From Pseudomonas sp. PDNC002 (GTDB taxonomy: Bacteria > Pseudomonadota > Gammaproteobacteria > Pseudomonadales > Pseudomonadaceae), in contig NZ_CP070356.1 in NCBI RefSeq assembly GCF_016919445.1, forward strand, positions 3,723,502 through 3,787,501: a stretch of DNA of 64,000 nucleotides, read 5' to 3'. Of the stretch, positions 1 through 7,797 are shown piece by piece. The translations under genes and the position numbers were made by a program. Every line of letters starts with the position of its first letter. Position 1 is the first letter of the stretch. The notes under the pieces were generated by a model. That model had not been told where the DNA came from. It did not search any database and saw only the letters and a list, made by a program, of their open reading frames with translations.

Positions 1-50
1 TCACGCCAGACCCTCCAGAAAGCCGGCGGTGGGCGCCGACGGCGATTCAG

Positions 51-275
51 CTAGAAAAGCTTCAGGAAGTTCAGATTGAAACGCGGGGCCTTGCCGTTGT
101 CATCGCCATGCTCCTTGGCCGACACGGAGCGGGTCAGCGGGAACGCGACTTCAGGAGAGATGCAGGTGTCCTTGAAGACATTAAGGTGCGCGCCGATGCC
201 GGTGGATGAGCGATCGGGTGTAGTGCGCCCCTGATATTTCCGGATCAGACGCGCCGGCCGGTGTTCGCCATCGCG
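51..275 (-). pseudogene. C-terminal remnant of an outer-membrane beta-barrel protein
   Basis: An open frame on the minus strand ends with TAG at 51-53 and is closed upstream by an in-frame TGA at 276-278, with no ATG between them. The translation contains TGIGAHLNVF, PEVAFPLTRS and ends RFNLNFLKLF, with the terminal Phe typical of outer-membrane barrels. The pattern (G-x-G strand, a PL strand, then R-F-x-L to a final F) resembles the last strands of ShlB/FhaC-type two-partner secretion transporters. That family call is inference from a short stretch. The rest of the gene is absent, so it reads as a decayed fragment rather than a working gene. The whole interval 1-294 has no other convincing gene. 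Confidence 0.4.
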
Positions 276-294
276 TCAGGCGTTCGACGCCGCA

Positions 295-762
295 TCAGCG
301 AATTCTCAGTACCCGATCCAGCGACCAGGCACCGGCGCCGCGGCCGATCAGCAACAAGAGCAGGCCGGCCCAGGACAGGTGCGTTGGCCAGGCGTCGGGG
401 TAGACGAATACTTCGATCACCGTGGTCATGCCCAGCAGCGCCAGCGCCGAGAGGCGGGTGAACAGGCCGAGCACCAGCATGATCGGGAAGAAGTGTTCAG
501 CATAGGTCGCCAGGTGCGCCGCGATGTGCGGTGGTACCAGCGGCAGCATGTACTCGGTCTGGAACAGCTCGTAGGTGCTCGGGGTGATGGTCAGGAGGCC
601 CTCGACCTTGGTGCGACCGGATAGGAAGAAGATCGCCGCGATGCCCAGGCGTGCCACCAGGCACAGGAAAGAGTCGCCAAGCAGTCGCTGAAGGAAGTCG
701 CCGACGCGATTCCAGCGATGGCGTAAACCCGTGGTGGGAACGGTGCTGTGGGTGATGTCCAT
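295..762 (-). CDS. DoxX family membrane protein
   Basis: This 155-residue protein has about four hydrophobic helices. The conserved DoxX features are [20 protein letters not shown] early on, the Y/H-rich middle ([18 protein letters not shown]) and a C-terminal helix followed by LDRVLR. DoxX proteins are small inner-membrane proteins of uncertain, possibly quinone-linked, redox function. It is the last gene of a four-gene minus-strand operon, starting 10 bases after the DUF2063 gene. A DoxX gene is a frequent fourth member of DUF2282-DUF692-DUF2063 bufferin/gig operons, so a role in the envelope metal response is inferred from context rather than from catalytic residues. Confidence 0.85.
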   Translation of the reverse strand: MDITHSTVPTTGLRHRWNRVGDFLQRLLGDSFLCLVARLGIAAIFFLSGRTKVEGLLTITPSTYELFQTEYMLPLVPPHIAAHLATYAEHFFPIMLVLGLFTRLSALALLGMTTVIEVFVYPDAWPTHLSWAGLLLLLIGRGAGAWSLDRVLRIR

Positions 763-772
763 GGTGGTCTCC

Positions 773-1528
773 TCACGCGAGGTTTATGGGGCGGAAAGCG
801 GCGGCGCCGAGCAGGCGACCGAGCAACAGGGTGAAGTCGAGGTCTGGTTGTGCCTCCAGCGCCAGGGCCGACGCCCGATCAAGGTCGAACCCGGCGGAGC
901 AGGCATCGAGGAAGGCGCAGCCGCCAACGTCCAGGGGCTGCCAGGCGACACCCACTGCATGGCCGACCAGCAGTGCGCCTTCGCCTTGCCAGGACAGTTC
1001 ATCCGGTATCGGCAAGGCTTCGCGGTTGTAGCGCCAGATGCTGTAGATCGGTTGTCCGGCGAACCAGCGCCAACGCACGCCGGCGCGCGGCTCCAGGTGG
1101 CAGGCGGCAAGGTCGGAGGCGGTCATGCCGGACAGGCTGGCCAGGTCCAGCGTCGCGTCCTGGGGTGCGGCGAAGGCCTCTGTCCACAAGCGGTCCAGGC
1201 GTGCTACGGCGCCGAGGTAGGGCAGCCCGCGCGCAGGTTCGAACGCGTCGAGGAAGTCGGCGAAGGCCTCACCGTAGAACACCAGGCGCGCATCGCTCGG
1301 CGGTGTCTCGCGGGCATGGATGGACGCCGCTGCACGAAGCCAGTCGGTACCGACCAGGCGCTCGACGCTGGGGAAGTTGGCGCACAGCGCGTCGACGCAG
1401 CCCTTGAGCACCGTGTTGCGGTAGACGCTAAAGCCGGCTTGGCCAATGACGGACTGCAACGCTGTCGCCGGGCGCTGGTAGAGCGCTTCGACAAAAGCGT
1501 CCTGGAAGTCTCCGAGCGAGGTGATCAT
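773..1528 (-). CDS. bufC: DUF2063 protein, BufC/HvfC-like partner of the DUF692 enzyme
   Basis: This 251-residue protein shows the DUF2063 N-terminal signature: [19 protein letters not shown], then [10 protein letters not shown], a YGEAFADFL segment and [14 protein letters not shown]. In bufferin and methanobactin-type systems this family is the partner that helps the DUF692 enzyme bind its peptide substrate. Its start overlaps the end of the DUF692 gene by 4 bases (1525-1528), which indicates translational coupling. The predicted substrate is the Cys-rich DUF2282 peptide encoded two genes upstream. The function comes from family knowledge plus this neighbourhood; no active-site residues are expected in this protein. 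Confidence 0.88.
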   Translation of the reverse strand: MITSLGDFQDAFVEALYQRPATALQSVIGQAGFSVYRNTVLKGCVDALCANFPSVERLVGTDWLRAAASIHARETPPSDARLVFYGEAFADFLDAFEPARGLPYLGAVARLDRLWTEAFAAPQDATLDLASLSGMTASDLAACHLEPRAGVRWRWFAGQPIYSIWRYNREALPIPDELSWQGEGALLVGHAVGVAWQPLDVGGCAFLDACSAGFDLDRASALALEAQPDLDFTLLLGRLLGAAAFRPINLA

Positions 1529-2358
1529 CGTCTCACCTCCGCGAGGTTGAGGATCGCTTGCGCGCGTTCACGCTCCGCCAGGAGTTCATCGAAGGCGGGG
1601 AGGTGGTCATCGCGCTCGATCAGGGTCGGGCGTGGCCCCGTGCGGCGGATCAGGTGCTGGTAGAGGGCCCAGACCGGTTCCGCGATGGGCGCGTCGTGGG
1701 AGTCGATCAGCAGCTCGCCGCCTTCGTCGTGGCTGTGCCCGGCGAGGTGTACCTCGAGGATGGCCGCGGCGGGGAAGCGGTCGAGATAGCGCTCGGCATC
1801 AAGGCCGAGGTTGTGCGCGCTGACGTGCACGTTGTTGATGTCGAGCAACAGGCCACACCCGGTGCGCAGGGCGAGTTCGGTGAGGAATTCGATTTCGTCC
1901 CAGTCGTGGCCCTCGAGGCGCACATAGTGGCTGGGGTTCTCGATGGCGATGCGCCGTCCCAGCGCTTCCTGGGTACGCTGGATGTTTTCGGCGATACGGG
2001 CCAGCGCCGCATGGCTGCGCGGGAAGGGCAGCAGGTCCGGCAGATACTGGCCGCGCCAGGCCGACCAGGCCAGATGTTCGGAGATCAGCTCCGGTTGCAC
2101 GCGCTCGACCAGCGCGCGCAGCCGATGCAGGTGTGCCGTATCCGGCTCGGAGTCGGCCGCGAGGGACAAGGAAACCCCGTGCAGCGACAGCGGATGCCGT
2201 TCGGCGATCCGCTCCAGCCAGGTGAGGCGTGGACCGCCGACCATGTAGTTCTCCGGATGGACTTCAAACCAGAGCCCCTGGGCGGTACAGGCGAGAGCGT
2301 CGGCATAGTGTTCGGCCTTCAGCCCCAGCCCGGCGCCCGATTGGATCGATGCGTTCAT
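1525..2358 (-). CDS. bufB: DUF692 (MbnB/TglH-type) metal-dependent peptide-modifying enzyme, BufB
   Basis: This 277-residue TIM-barrel protein has the metal-binding motifs of DUF692 spread in order: FEVHPENYM, LHGVSLSL, SEHLAWS, IENPSHY, LDINNVHVSAHNLG, EVHLAGHSHD, IDSHDAPI and LIERDDHLP. Their His/Asp/Glu/Asn residues bind a multinuclear iron centre in MbnB and TglH, enzymes that oxidatively rearrange cysteines of a peptide substrate. In bufferin systems the DUF692 enzyme converts Cys residues of BufA to thiooxazole-type copper ligands. The gene lies 16 bases downstream of the bufA-like gene and overlaps bufC by 4 bases, so the three form one operon. All motif residues appear intact. Confidence 0.93.
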   Translation of the reverse strand: MNASIQSGAGLGLKAEHYADALACTAQGLWFEVHPENYMVGGPRLTWLERIAERHPLSLHGVSLSLAADSEPDTAHLHRLRALVERVQPELISEHLAWSAWRGQYLPDLLPFPRSHAALARIAENIQRTQEALGRRIAIENPSHYVRLEGHDWDEIEFLTELALRTGCGLLLDINNVHVSAHNLGLDAERYLDRFPAAAILEVHLAGHSHDEGGELLIDSHDAPIAEPVWALYQHLIRRTGPRPTLIERDDHLPAFDELLAERERAQAILNLAEVRR

Positions 2359-2374
2359 GGTCGGCGGCCTGGGC

Positions 2375-2662
2375 TCAGGCTTTGCTCGGAGTCAGCGAGC
2401 CCATGCCACTGGGCGTCTTGATCGAGGTGCAGGTGCCGGCCGGGACATTCTTCCAGTGCATGCCGTCGTAGTCCTTCTTGGCGCTGCCCGCACAGGTGGT
2501 GCCGGCGCCAGCCTTGCAGTCGTTCTTGCCGGCCATGGCTACGCCGTAGCACTTCTCCATGGCCGCGCCGTTGCTGGCCTTGGTGTTCATGTCGTCCGCC
2601 AAGGCGCTGCCGGTGATGGCGGCAAGGGCGAGGGCGGCGGTGGCGAGGGTCAGGGTTTTCAT
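2375..2662 (-). CDS. bufA1: DUF2282 Cys-rich exported peptide, bufferin precursor BufA1
   Basis: The 95-residue product has a Sec signal peptide ([22 protein letters not shown], likely cleaved after A22) and a short mature part with four cysteines, C38, C49, C57 and C78. The spacing and surrounding motifs ([14 protein letters not shown], then [11 protein letters not shown], then VPAGTC) match the DUF2282/BufA1 family. I chose the ATG at 2660-2662 because CCGGAGACCACACC ahead of it supplies a Shine-Dalgarno site and it gives a clean signal peptide. The longer open frame upstream has no such features. It is first in the operon and lies about 60 bases downstream of a perfect SigF-type promoter. 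The predicted role is periplasmic copper sequestration after Cys modification by BufB/BufC. Confidence 0.92.
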   Translation of the reverse strand: MKTLTLATAALALAAITGSALADDMNTKASNGAAMEKCYGVAMAGKNDCKAGAGTTCAGSAKKDYDGMHWKNVPAGTCTSIKTPSGMGSLTPSKA

Positions 2663-2722
2663 GGTGTGGTCTCCGGTTAGGTTGGTGAGCAGCGGAGGAC
2701 TTTCCGGCGGCTCGATGAGTAG

Positions 2723-2748
2723 TTCGCCGGGGGGACTGTTCCGGTTAC
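2723..2748 (-). promoter_or_regulatory. SigF-type ECF promoter for the bufA1-bufB-bufC-doxX operon
   Basis: Read on the minus strand, GTAACC (2743-2748) is followed by a 16-base spacer and CGAA (2723-2726). This exactly matches the GTAACC-N16-CGAA consensus described for Caulobacter SigF, the sigma factor that controls homologous bufferin genes with NrsF. Transcription should start near 2716, leaving a leader of roughly 55 bases before the bufA1 ATG at 2662. The link to this island's own sigma factor is inferred from the matching divergent copy at 2877-2902. Confidence 0.82.
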
Positions 2749-2876
2749 AGCGCCGCGAAAATATTTTGAGAAATTCCCGGCGCGGTCCTAACGTATTGAA
2801 CGGCGGCCTGTTTTCCTTGCGGGTCGGTGGCGCGCCAGCAGGCTGGGGTGAGCTTGGGAAAATTTCCATCCGCGGT

Positions 2877-2902
2877 GTAACCAGGACGGCTGATGCAGCG
2901 AA
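2877..2902 (+). promoter_or_regulatory. SigF-type ECF promoter, autoregulation of the sigma/nrsF transcript
   Basis: On the plus strand GTAACC (2877-2882), a 16-base spacer and CGAA (2899-2902) repeat the motif found on the other strand ahead of bufA1. The -10 element lies downstream of the first ATG of the sigma gene (2893), so a transcript from this promoter would start around 2908-2910 and could not encode the longer protein. This favours a start at TTG 2920, with AGGA at 2912-2915, or ATG 2965 for the induced transcript. Confidence 0.75.
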
Positions 2903-3483
2903 CTACCAGACAGGAATTGTTGATTGCCCGCGAGGCGCAGCTGCAAGCGTTGCTGTTGCGCGGCATGGACGGCGACGGTACGGCGTACCGCGAGTTCCTC
3001 AGCGCACTCGGCATGCATCTGCGCGCCTTCCTACGCCGGCGCCTGAGCCAGCGCCCCAGTGAGGTCGAGGACCTGCTGCAGGAAGTGCTGCTGGCAGTGC
3101 ACAACGCTCGCCACACCTACCGTGTCGATCAGCCGTTGACTGTGTGGGTGCAGGCCATCGCGCGCTACAAGCTGGCCGATCATTTCCGTGCCTTCGCGCG
3201 CAGGGAAGCGCTGCACGATCCGCTGGAGGATGACGATGGGGAGTTGTTCGCAATCGAGGACGACGAGCCCGCGCAAGCCAGGCGCGACCTCGGCAGACTG
3301 TTGCAGCAGCTACCGGACAAGCAGCGCCTGCCCATCGTCCATGTGAAGCTGGAAGGCTTGTCGGTAGAGGAAACCGCCAGCCTGACCGGGCTTTCCAGTT
3401 CCGCCGTGAAGGTGGGTATCCACCGCGGGCTGAAGGTCCTGGCGAATATGATCCGAGGGTTGAGAAGCGATGAAGACCAATGA
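2893..3483 (+). CDS. sigF: ECF sigma factor, SigF-like
   Basis: The product is 196 residues if ATG 2893 is used (AGGA six bases upstream). Region 2 covers roughly residues 30-100 ([50 protein letters not shown]). Region 4 covers about residues 135-190 ([37 protein letters not shown]). It overlaps the downstream anti-sigma gene by 14 bases. In Caulobacter the homologous SigF responds to metals and directs bufferin genes. The start is uncertain: a perfect autoregulatory promoter overlaps codons 1-4, and homologues commonly begin near the [12 protein letters not shown] segment, which fits TTG 2920 (187 residues) better. The sigma family call itself is firm. Confidence 0.9.
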   Translation: MQRTTRQELLIAREAQLQALLLRGMDGDGTAYREFLSALGMHLRAFLRRRLSQRPSEVEDLLQEVLLAVHNARHTYRVDQPLTVWVQAIARYKLADHFRAFARREALHDPLEDDDGELFAIEDDEPAQARRDLGRLLQQLPDKQRLPIVHVKLEGLSVEETASLTGLSSSAVKVGIHRGLKVLANMIRGLRSDEDQ

Positions 3484-4111
3484 ACTGATCGACCTGCTGA
3501 GCGCCGGCGAGAGCGCTGTGGATCGGCACGCGCTGAGCAGGCGCTTCGCCATCGCCCTGCTGGGCGGCGCCCTGGGGGCGCTGCTGCTGATGGCTGCACT
3601 CTTCGGCGTCCGGCCTGACCTGGCGGACGTCGCGCGCACGCCGTTGTTCTGGGCCAAGGTTGCGCTGCCGGGCAGCCTGGCGCCGATTGCCCTGTGGCTG
3701 AGCAGCCGCTTGGCACGGCCGGGAGTTAATGGTGGGGTGGCCTGGGTGCTGCTGGGACTGCCCCTGTTGCTGGTCTGGGGCGGTGGTGCCCTGGAGCTGG
3801 CCGGGGTGTCCGCCGAAGCGCGTGCCGGACTGATTCTGGGCAAGACCTGGCGCACCTGCCCGCTGAACATCGCGCTGCTCTCGGTGCCGGCGTTCATCGC
3901 GGTGTTCTGGGCGTTGCGCGGTCTTGCGCCGACCCGATTGCGCCTTGCCGGCGCCGCCGGGGGGCTGCTCGCGGGTGCCACCGCGACCCTGGCGTACTGC
4001 CTGCATTGCCCCGAGATGGGCATTCCCTTCTGGGGAGTCTGGTACCTGCTCGGTATGCTGCTGCCGACCCTCTTGGGCGCGGCACTCGGCCCGCGCCTGT
4101 TGCGGTGGTAG
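3470..4111 (+). CDS. nrsF: NrsF-like anti-sigma factor (DUF1109), six transmembrane helices
   Basis: This 213-residue protein begins with a short cytosolic stretch ([17 protein letters not shown]) and continues with about six hydrophobic helices, the architecture of DUF1109/NrsF negative regulators. Conserved-looking features are the helix-flanking GKTWRTCPLNIALLSVPAF and the YCLHCPEMGIPFWGVWYLLG segment. That second segment carries paired Cys/His residues that may sense redox-active metals, which is inference. It is translationally coupled to the sigma factor by a 14-base overlap. It would hold the sigma factor at the membrane until envelope metal stress releases it, letting both divergent GTAACC-N16-CGAA promoters fire. 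Confidence 0.88.
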   Translation: MKTNELIDLLSAGESAVDRHALSRRFAIALLGGALGALLLMAALFGVRPDLADVARTPLFWAKVALPGSLAPIALWLSSRLARPGVNGGVAWVLLGLPLLLVWGGGALELAGVSAEARAGLILGKTWRTCPLNIALLSVPAFIAVFWALRGLAPTRLRLAGAAGGLLAGATATLAYCLHCPEMGIPFWGVWYLLGMLLPTLLGAALGPRLLRW

Positions 4112-4116
4112 AGGGG

Positions 4117-5472
4117 TCAGGATTTTTCCGGAGCGACTTTGTCGAGAATCTGCCGAGCGAGTGCGTGGTAGAGAGAGACCGGCGCTATCCAACCGGAGAT
4201 CGCGGCCGCCATCAGGGTGACGGCGAGCATCGGAATAGCGAGATCGGGGCTGTGCGACAACTCCAGGACAATCACTGAGGCCGTCAGCGGGGAGCGCGTC
4301 ACACCCGCCAGGTAGGCACCCATGCCGAGCAGGGCGCCCGTCTGCGGGTTCGCGTCCGGCAATAGCGAAAGCAGCGGTGCGAATGCGGCGCCGATGCTCA
4401 GTGATGGCGAAAACAATCCGCCAGGAATGCCGGCCAGGTAGGACACGACGTTGGCCAGGAACTTCCATAACAGGAAGCTCTCATTGGTCACCGGATGGCC
4501 GTCCAGCAGCGCGCGGGTTTCCTCGTAGCCGGTACCGAATACGTGGTTGCCCGACGCAACGCCAAGCAGCGCAAGGATCAATCCGCAGATGGCGGCGAAG
4601 CGCACAGGAAAGCGCTCGCGCAACGCGCACATGCGCCCGATCCAGCCATGCTGGGTGGGCAGCACGAGCTTTACGTAAAAACCTCCCAGCACGCCCCCGA
4701 GCAGGGCGCAGGCTGGAACTTCGCTCCATCCCCATCCGCCGGGTAGATGGCCACCAATCTCGCCGAAGTAGGAGTAATGGCCCATCAGCCCCAGGGTGAC
4801 GGCGCCGCCGATCAGTACGGCGGTCAGGACCAGGCCACTGAAGCGTTGCTCGAAGGCGCGGCTGAGCTCCTCGATGGCGAAGACAATCCCGGCCAGGGGC
4901 GTGTTGAACGCCGCGGCTATGCCCGCCGCGCCGCCGGCGAGGATCAACCCGGCCAAGGTACGCCTGCCGTGTAGACCCAGGCGCCGGCCGAAGGCGTAGA
5001 TGACCGCTGCGCCGACATGGACAGTCGGCCCTTCGCGCCCCACTGATCCGCCTACCAGCAGCGCCCCGAGGGTGAAGAGCATGCGCACGATAGCCACCGG
5101 GAGGGCCAGCACGCGCTCCCGAAAGCGCCGTGAAGGCGATTCCAGGGCGGCAATCACCTGAGGAATACCGCTGCCCTTGGCCTCCACGAACCAACGTTGG
5201 GTCACCCAGGCCAGCAGCGCAAAGCCCGCCGGGGTCACAAGCAGTGGCAGCCAGCTGGCCACACCCAGCATACGCTTGAACTGCGCGTAGGACTGATCCG
5301 CCAGCCAGGCGAATGCCAACGCGGCCAGCCCCACCAGGAGCGCGCCAACCCAGAACGCCAGGTGCTGCCGCCAGCGTAGCCAGCGCGAGTGGTGAAAGCG
5401 CCGCGCCGATCCAATGGCCGGCGTGGTGTCTGGGGTTTCCTCTGGTGGAAGATTGCCTGGCTGGTCGGACAT
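4117..5472 (-). CDS. ClC-type chloride/proton antiporter
   Basis: This 451-residue polytopic membrane protein has the signature ClC motifs in order: GSGIPQV (anion-coordinating Ser), GGSVGREGPTVHVGA (gating Glu in GREGP), FNTPLAGIVFAIEELSR (the E-E pair corresponding to the internal proton glutamate) and PGGLFSPSLSIGAAFAPL. The gating and proton glutamates are both present, so a Cl-/H+ exchanger is more likely than a channel. It is convergent with nrsF, with only 5 bases between the stops, and appears monocistronic. There is no cytosolic CBS domain. Confidence 0.93.
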   Translation of the reverse strand: MSDQPGNLPPEETPDTTPAIGSARRFHHSRWLRWRQHLAFWVGALLVGLAALAFAWLADQSYAQFKRMLGVASWLPLLVTPAGFALLAWVTQRWFVEAKGSGIPQVIAALESPSRRFRERVLALPVAIVRMLFTLGALLVGGSVGREGPTVHVGAAVIYAFGRRLGLHGRRTLAGLILAGGAAGIAAAFNTPLAGIVFAIEELSRAFEQRFSGLVLTAVLIGGAVTLGLMGHYSYFGEIGGHLPGGWGWSEVPACALLGGVLGGFYVKLVLPTQHGWIGRMCALRERFPVRFAAICGLILALLGVASGNHVFGTGYEETRALLDGHPVTNESFLLWKFLANVVSYLAGIPGGLFSPSLSIGAAFAPLLSLLPDANPQTGALLGMGAYLAGVTRSPLTASVIVLELSHSPDLAIPMLAVTLMAAAISGWIAPVSLYHALARQILDKVAPEKS

Positions 5473-5586
5473 GGGTGTCGTTTCAGTTGCTGGGAGGAGT
5501 GGGGATTATTGGCATCGTTGTGCGTGCCCACCATTGGCCGTTGGGCGCTGCCCGCTCACTGGGCGGTGGGGGAGTCTGGTACTCCA

Positions 5587-5928
5587 TCAGGCCCTCGGAT
5601 CGAGGCCAAAGACGCGGAGCTCTTGTTGGCACCGGCAGGCTTTCGCGATGCGCGCGGCCCACGCGATGGCCTCCTCGGTGGAAGGCAGTTCGAGCACGGT
5701 GAAGCCGCCGTTGAGCGGCGGGGCCCAGGGGTAGCCGCCCTGGGCGACCGCGCCATCGGCCGAGACGAGCACGGGCGGCACCACTTCGTCGATGCCACCG
5801 GCAAAGACATACACGCCGGCAGCCTTCGCCTCGTCGATCACGGCATGCGCGTCGCGGCCTACTGCCTCCAACTCGCCGTCGGGCACACGCATCGCTGCGC
5901 TGGGGAAGGAAATCAGGTACTTGGCCAT
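5587..5928 (-). CDS. YciI/DGPF-domain protein
   Basis: This 113-residue ferredoxin-like alpha/beta protein starts MAKYLISFPSAAM and carries the GGFTVLELPSTEEAIAWA segment common in YciI/DGPF (PhnB-neighbour) proteins. The ATG at 5926-5928 was chosen for its AAGGAA site 9 bases upstream. A longer open frame extending to 7173 is an antisense artefact of the peroxidase gene. Members of this family are small dimeric proteins of generally unknown substrate, and some are fused or adjacent to ECF sigma factors. It is divergent from the DyP peroxidase gene across about 190 bases that must hold both promoters. Confidence 0.82.
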   Translation of the reverse strand: MAKYLISFPSAAMRVPDGELEAVGRDAHAVIDEAKAAGVYVFAGGIDEVVPPVLVSADGAVAQGGYPWAPPLNGGFTVLELPSTEEAIAWAARIAKACRCQQELRVFGLDPRA

Positions 5929-6117
5929 GGTGCGCTTTCCTTGGGATCTGATGACGCTCGAGACGTGCGTGGCCTGATGATTATGGTCCAAGTGGCCGGA
6001 CCTGCTGAGGGATCGCAATCCGGCTGGGCGCAGGCGCGCCAACTGTCTAACCGAATTGTCACCGTCATCAGCGACCTGCTTTGATAACCTCATCCTCTCC
6101 AACTTCGATGGCGGCGC

Positions 6118-7071
6118 ATGGCAACTATGCTCAACGAATTTCCCGTTCCCCAAGCCGTGGACAGCCCGGTTACACGCAGCGCGATCTTCCTGGTGGCGAC
6201 CCTGACGCCAGGCAAGGACTGGAGCCCGGTGCGTTCGCTCTGCGAGGACGTGTCCGCCCTGGTGCGCTCGGTCGGCAAGCGCGTGCCGGCGGGCAACCTG
6301 TCCTGCGTGGTGGGATTTGGTTCGGCTGCCTGGGATGCGCTGTTCGGCGCGCCGCGCCCGGCGTCCCTGCATGCATTCCGCGAGATCGGCACGGGTGAAC
6401 GCGTCGCCGTTTCCACGCCCGGCGACCTGCTCCTGCATATCCGTGCCGACCAGATGGACCTCTGTTTCGAATTGGCGACGCATCTGGTGGCGCACCTGGG
6501 CGAGGCTGTCACGGTGGTCGATGAAGTCCAGGGATTCCGCTACTTCGACATGCGCAGCATCATCGGCTTCGTCGACGGTACCGAGAACCCGGAAGGTCGC
6601 GAGGTGCCGCATTTCACCCTGATTGGCGACGAGGACGCGGACTTCGCGGGCGGCAGCTACGTCCTGGTGCAAAAGTATCTGCATGACATGGCCGGCTGGA
6701 ACCAGCTCTCGACCGAAGCCCAGGAACGCATCATCGGCCGCACCAAGCTGGCCGACATCGAACTGGACGATGACGTGAAACCGAGCTGTTCGCACAGCTC
6801 GCTGACCACGCTGGAAAAGGACGGCCAGGAGATCAAGATCCTGCGCGACAACATGCCGTTCGGCCGACCCGGCGCAGGGGAGTTCGGCACTTACTTCATC
6901 GGCTACGCGCGTTCTCCGGCACCCATCGAGGAGATGCTGGAGAACATGTTCATCGGACGTCCGGCGGGCAATTACGACCGCCTGCTGGACTTCAGCAGGG
7001 CGATGACCGGCAGCCTGTTCTTCGTGCCTTCGGCCGAGCTGCTCGAAGCGCTGGCCGACAAGACGCCCTGA
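6118..7071 (+). CDS. DyP-type heme peroxidase, YfeX-like
   Basis: The 317-residue protein shows the DyP hallmark GFVDGTENP around residue 150, with the distal Asp at D153. A candidate proximal heme His, H226, lies in PSCSHSSLT, and the distal Arg R243 precedes DNMPFG. The spacing follows E. coli YfeX (D143/H215/R232) with a constant offset of about 11. A second typical stretch is GTYFIGYAR. It has no signal peptide, so it should be cytosolic and act on porphyrinogens or dyes using peroxide. ATG 6118 and ATG 6127 are both possible starts. It has its own promoter region shared with the divergent YciI-like gene. Confidence 0.94.
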   Translation: MATMLNEFPVPQAVDSPVTRSAIFLVATLTPGKDWSPVRSLCEDVSALVRSVGKRVPAGNLSCVVGFGSAAWDALFGAPRPASLHAFREIGTGERVAVSTPGDLLLHIRADQMDLCFELATHLVAHLGEAVTVVDEVQGFRYFDMRSIIGFVDGTENPEGREVPHFTLIGDEDADFAGGSYVLVQKYLHDMAGWNQLSTEAQERIIGRTKLADIELDDDVKPSCSHSSLTTLEKDGQEIKILRDNMPFGRPGAGEFGTYFIGYARSPAPIEEMLENMFIGRPAGNYDRLLDFSRAMTGSLFFVPSAELLEALADKTP

Positions 7072-7797
7072 AAGAGGCGGGTGTCCGCTGTGGCGACATG
7101 CTGTCCATGGTCTGCAGCTGTTTGCGACCCATAGCGGACTTCCGGACCTTTCCGTTCGTTTCGACCAGCCCAATGGAGGCGGTCCGGATGCAGCGATGAG
7201 TCGTCGCGTGCTCGCGGACTTCCTCCTATGCTCAATGCATGGTCACGGATGGGGAGCGTGCGGCGGGTGTCGGCGCGATTGGCGCGTTCACGGGTGAATT
7301 GACAAGGTTCGGCTGTTTTTGCAAAGTTTCGCGCGCCAGGTTCACAGCCTTTTTTCAGCCGCGGGTCCTCTTCGATGGACTGGGCAAGTCCACCGGTCAA
7401 TGCGCGACCGGTGGCGGGAACAGGCTTGAATCCAACCGGTGCAGCTCAGCTTCTCCGTGAGCGTGAAACAGGTCTTGCGTGTCGGTAGAGAAAGTCCTCC
7501 GTGCCTTCGGGAATCGCACGGAGGCGATAAAAATAGACCCGGCGGTTTCGCCCCTGGAAAGGGAGCGGTAGCCGGACATACATAGGTTGGCCTCGGCACA
7601 ACTTCTTTCCTCACGGATATCCCGGTGATCGACTCGTTATCTACCCCAGCCACGGCGCATCGCCTGGGCTTTGTCTTGCGCGGTTCCCTGGACTTCGGGG
7701 TTTGCGTTCCAGTGGCCTTCGGCGTCGTCCATACGAGCCACGCGGTCTTCGTCGAGGATGATGAATTCCTCCCACCGGCAGCAACGACACCCGGCGA
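7072..7797. other. Long intergenic region with hairpins, no convincing gene
   Basis: About 725 bases separate the peroxidase from the next glycosyltransferase. Open frames here (for example 7239-7460 plus) have no ribosome-binding site or recognisable motif. The region contains a terminator-like structure with a T6 run (7311-7355), a perfect 9-bp hairpin at 7496-7524 followed by an A-rich stretch, and a small GGCG-GTTT-CGCC hairpin near 7545. It could hold a small RNA or a structured leader for the polysaccharide gene downstream. Sequence inspection does not settle which. Confidence 0.4.
7311..7355 (+). terminator. Possible intrinsic terminator
   Basis: GGCTGT (7311-7316) pairs with ACAGCC (7344-7349), immediately followed by six T residues. 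The stem is short and the loop long, so the strength is doubtful. It lies 240 bases after the peroxidase stop, and a TTGACA box at 7299-7304 lies just before it. Confidence 0.3.

Noticed and set aside
1-50. Gene ending ...GFLEGLA with a TGA at 1-3
   Set aside because: An in-frame stop lies about 100 bases upstream and the segment has no motif. It is the wrong frame of the barrel remnant.
7555-7580. JUMPstart/ops (GGCGGTAG-type) element upstream of the polysaccharide genes
   Set aside because: Only GCGGTAGC is shared with ops and the rest of the 39-base element is missing.
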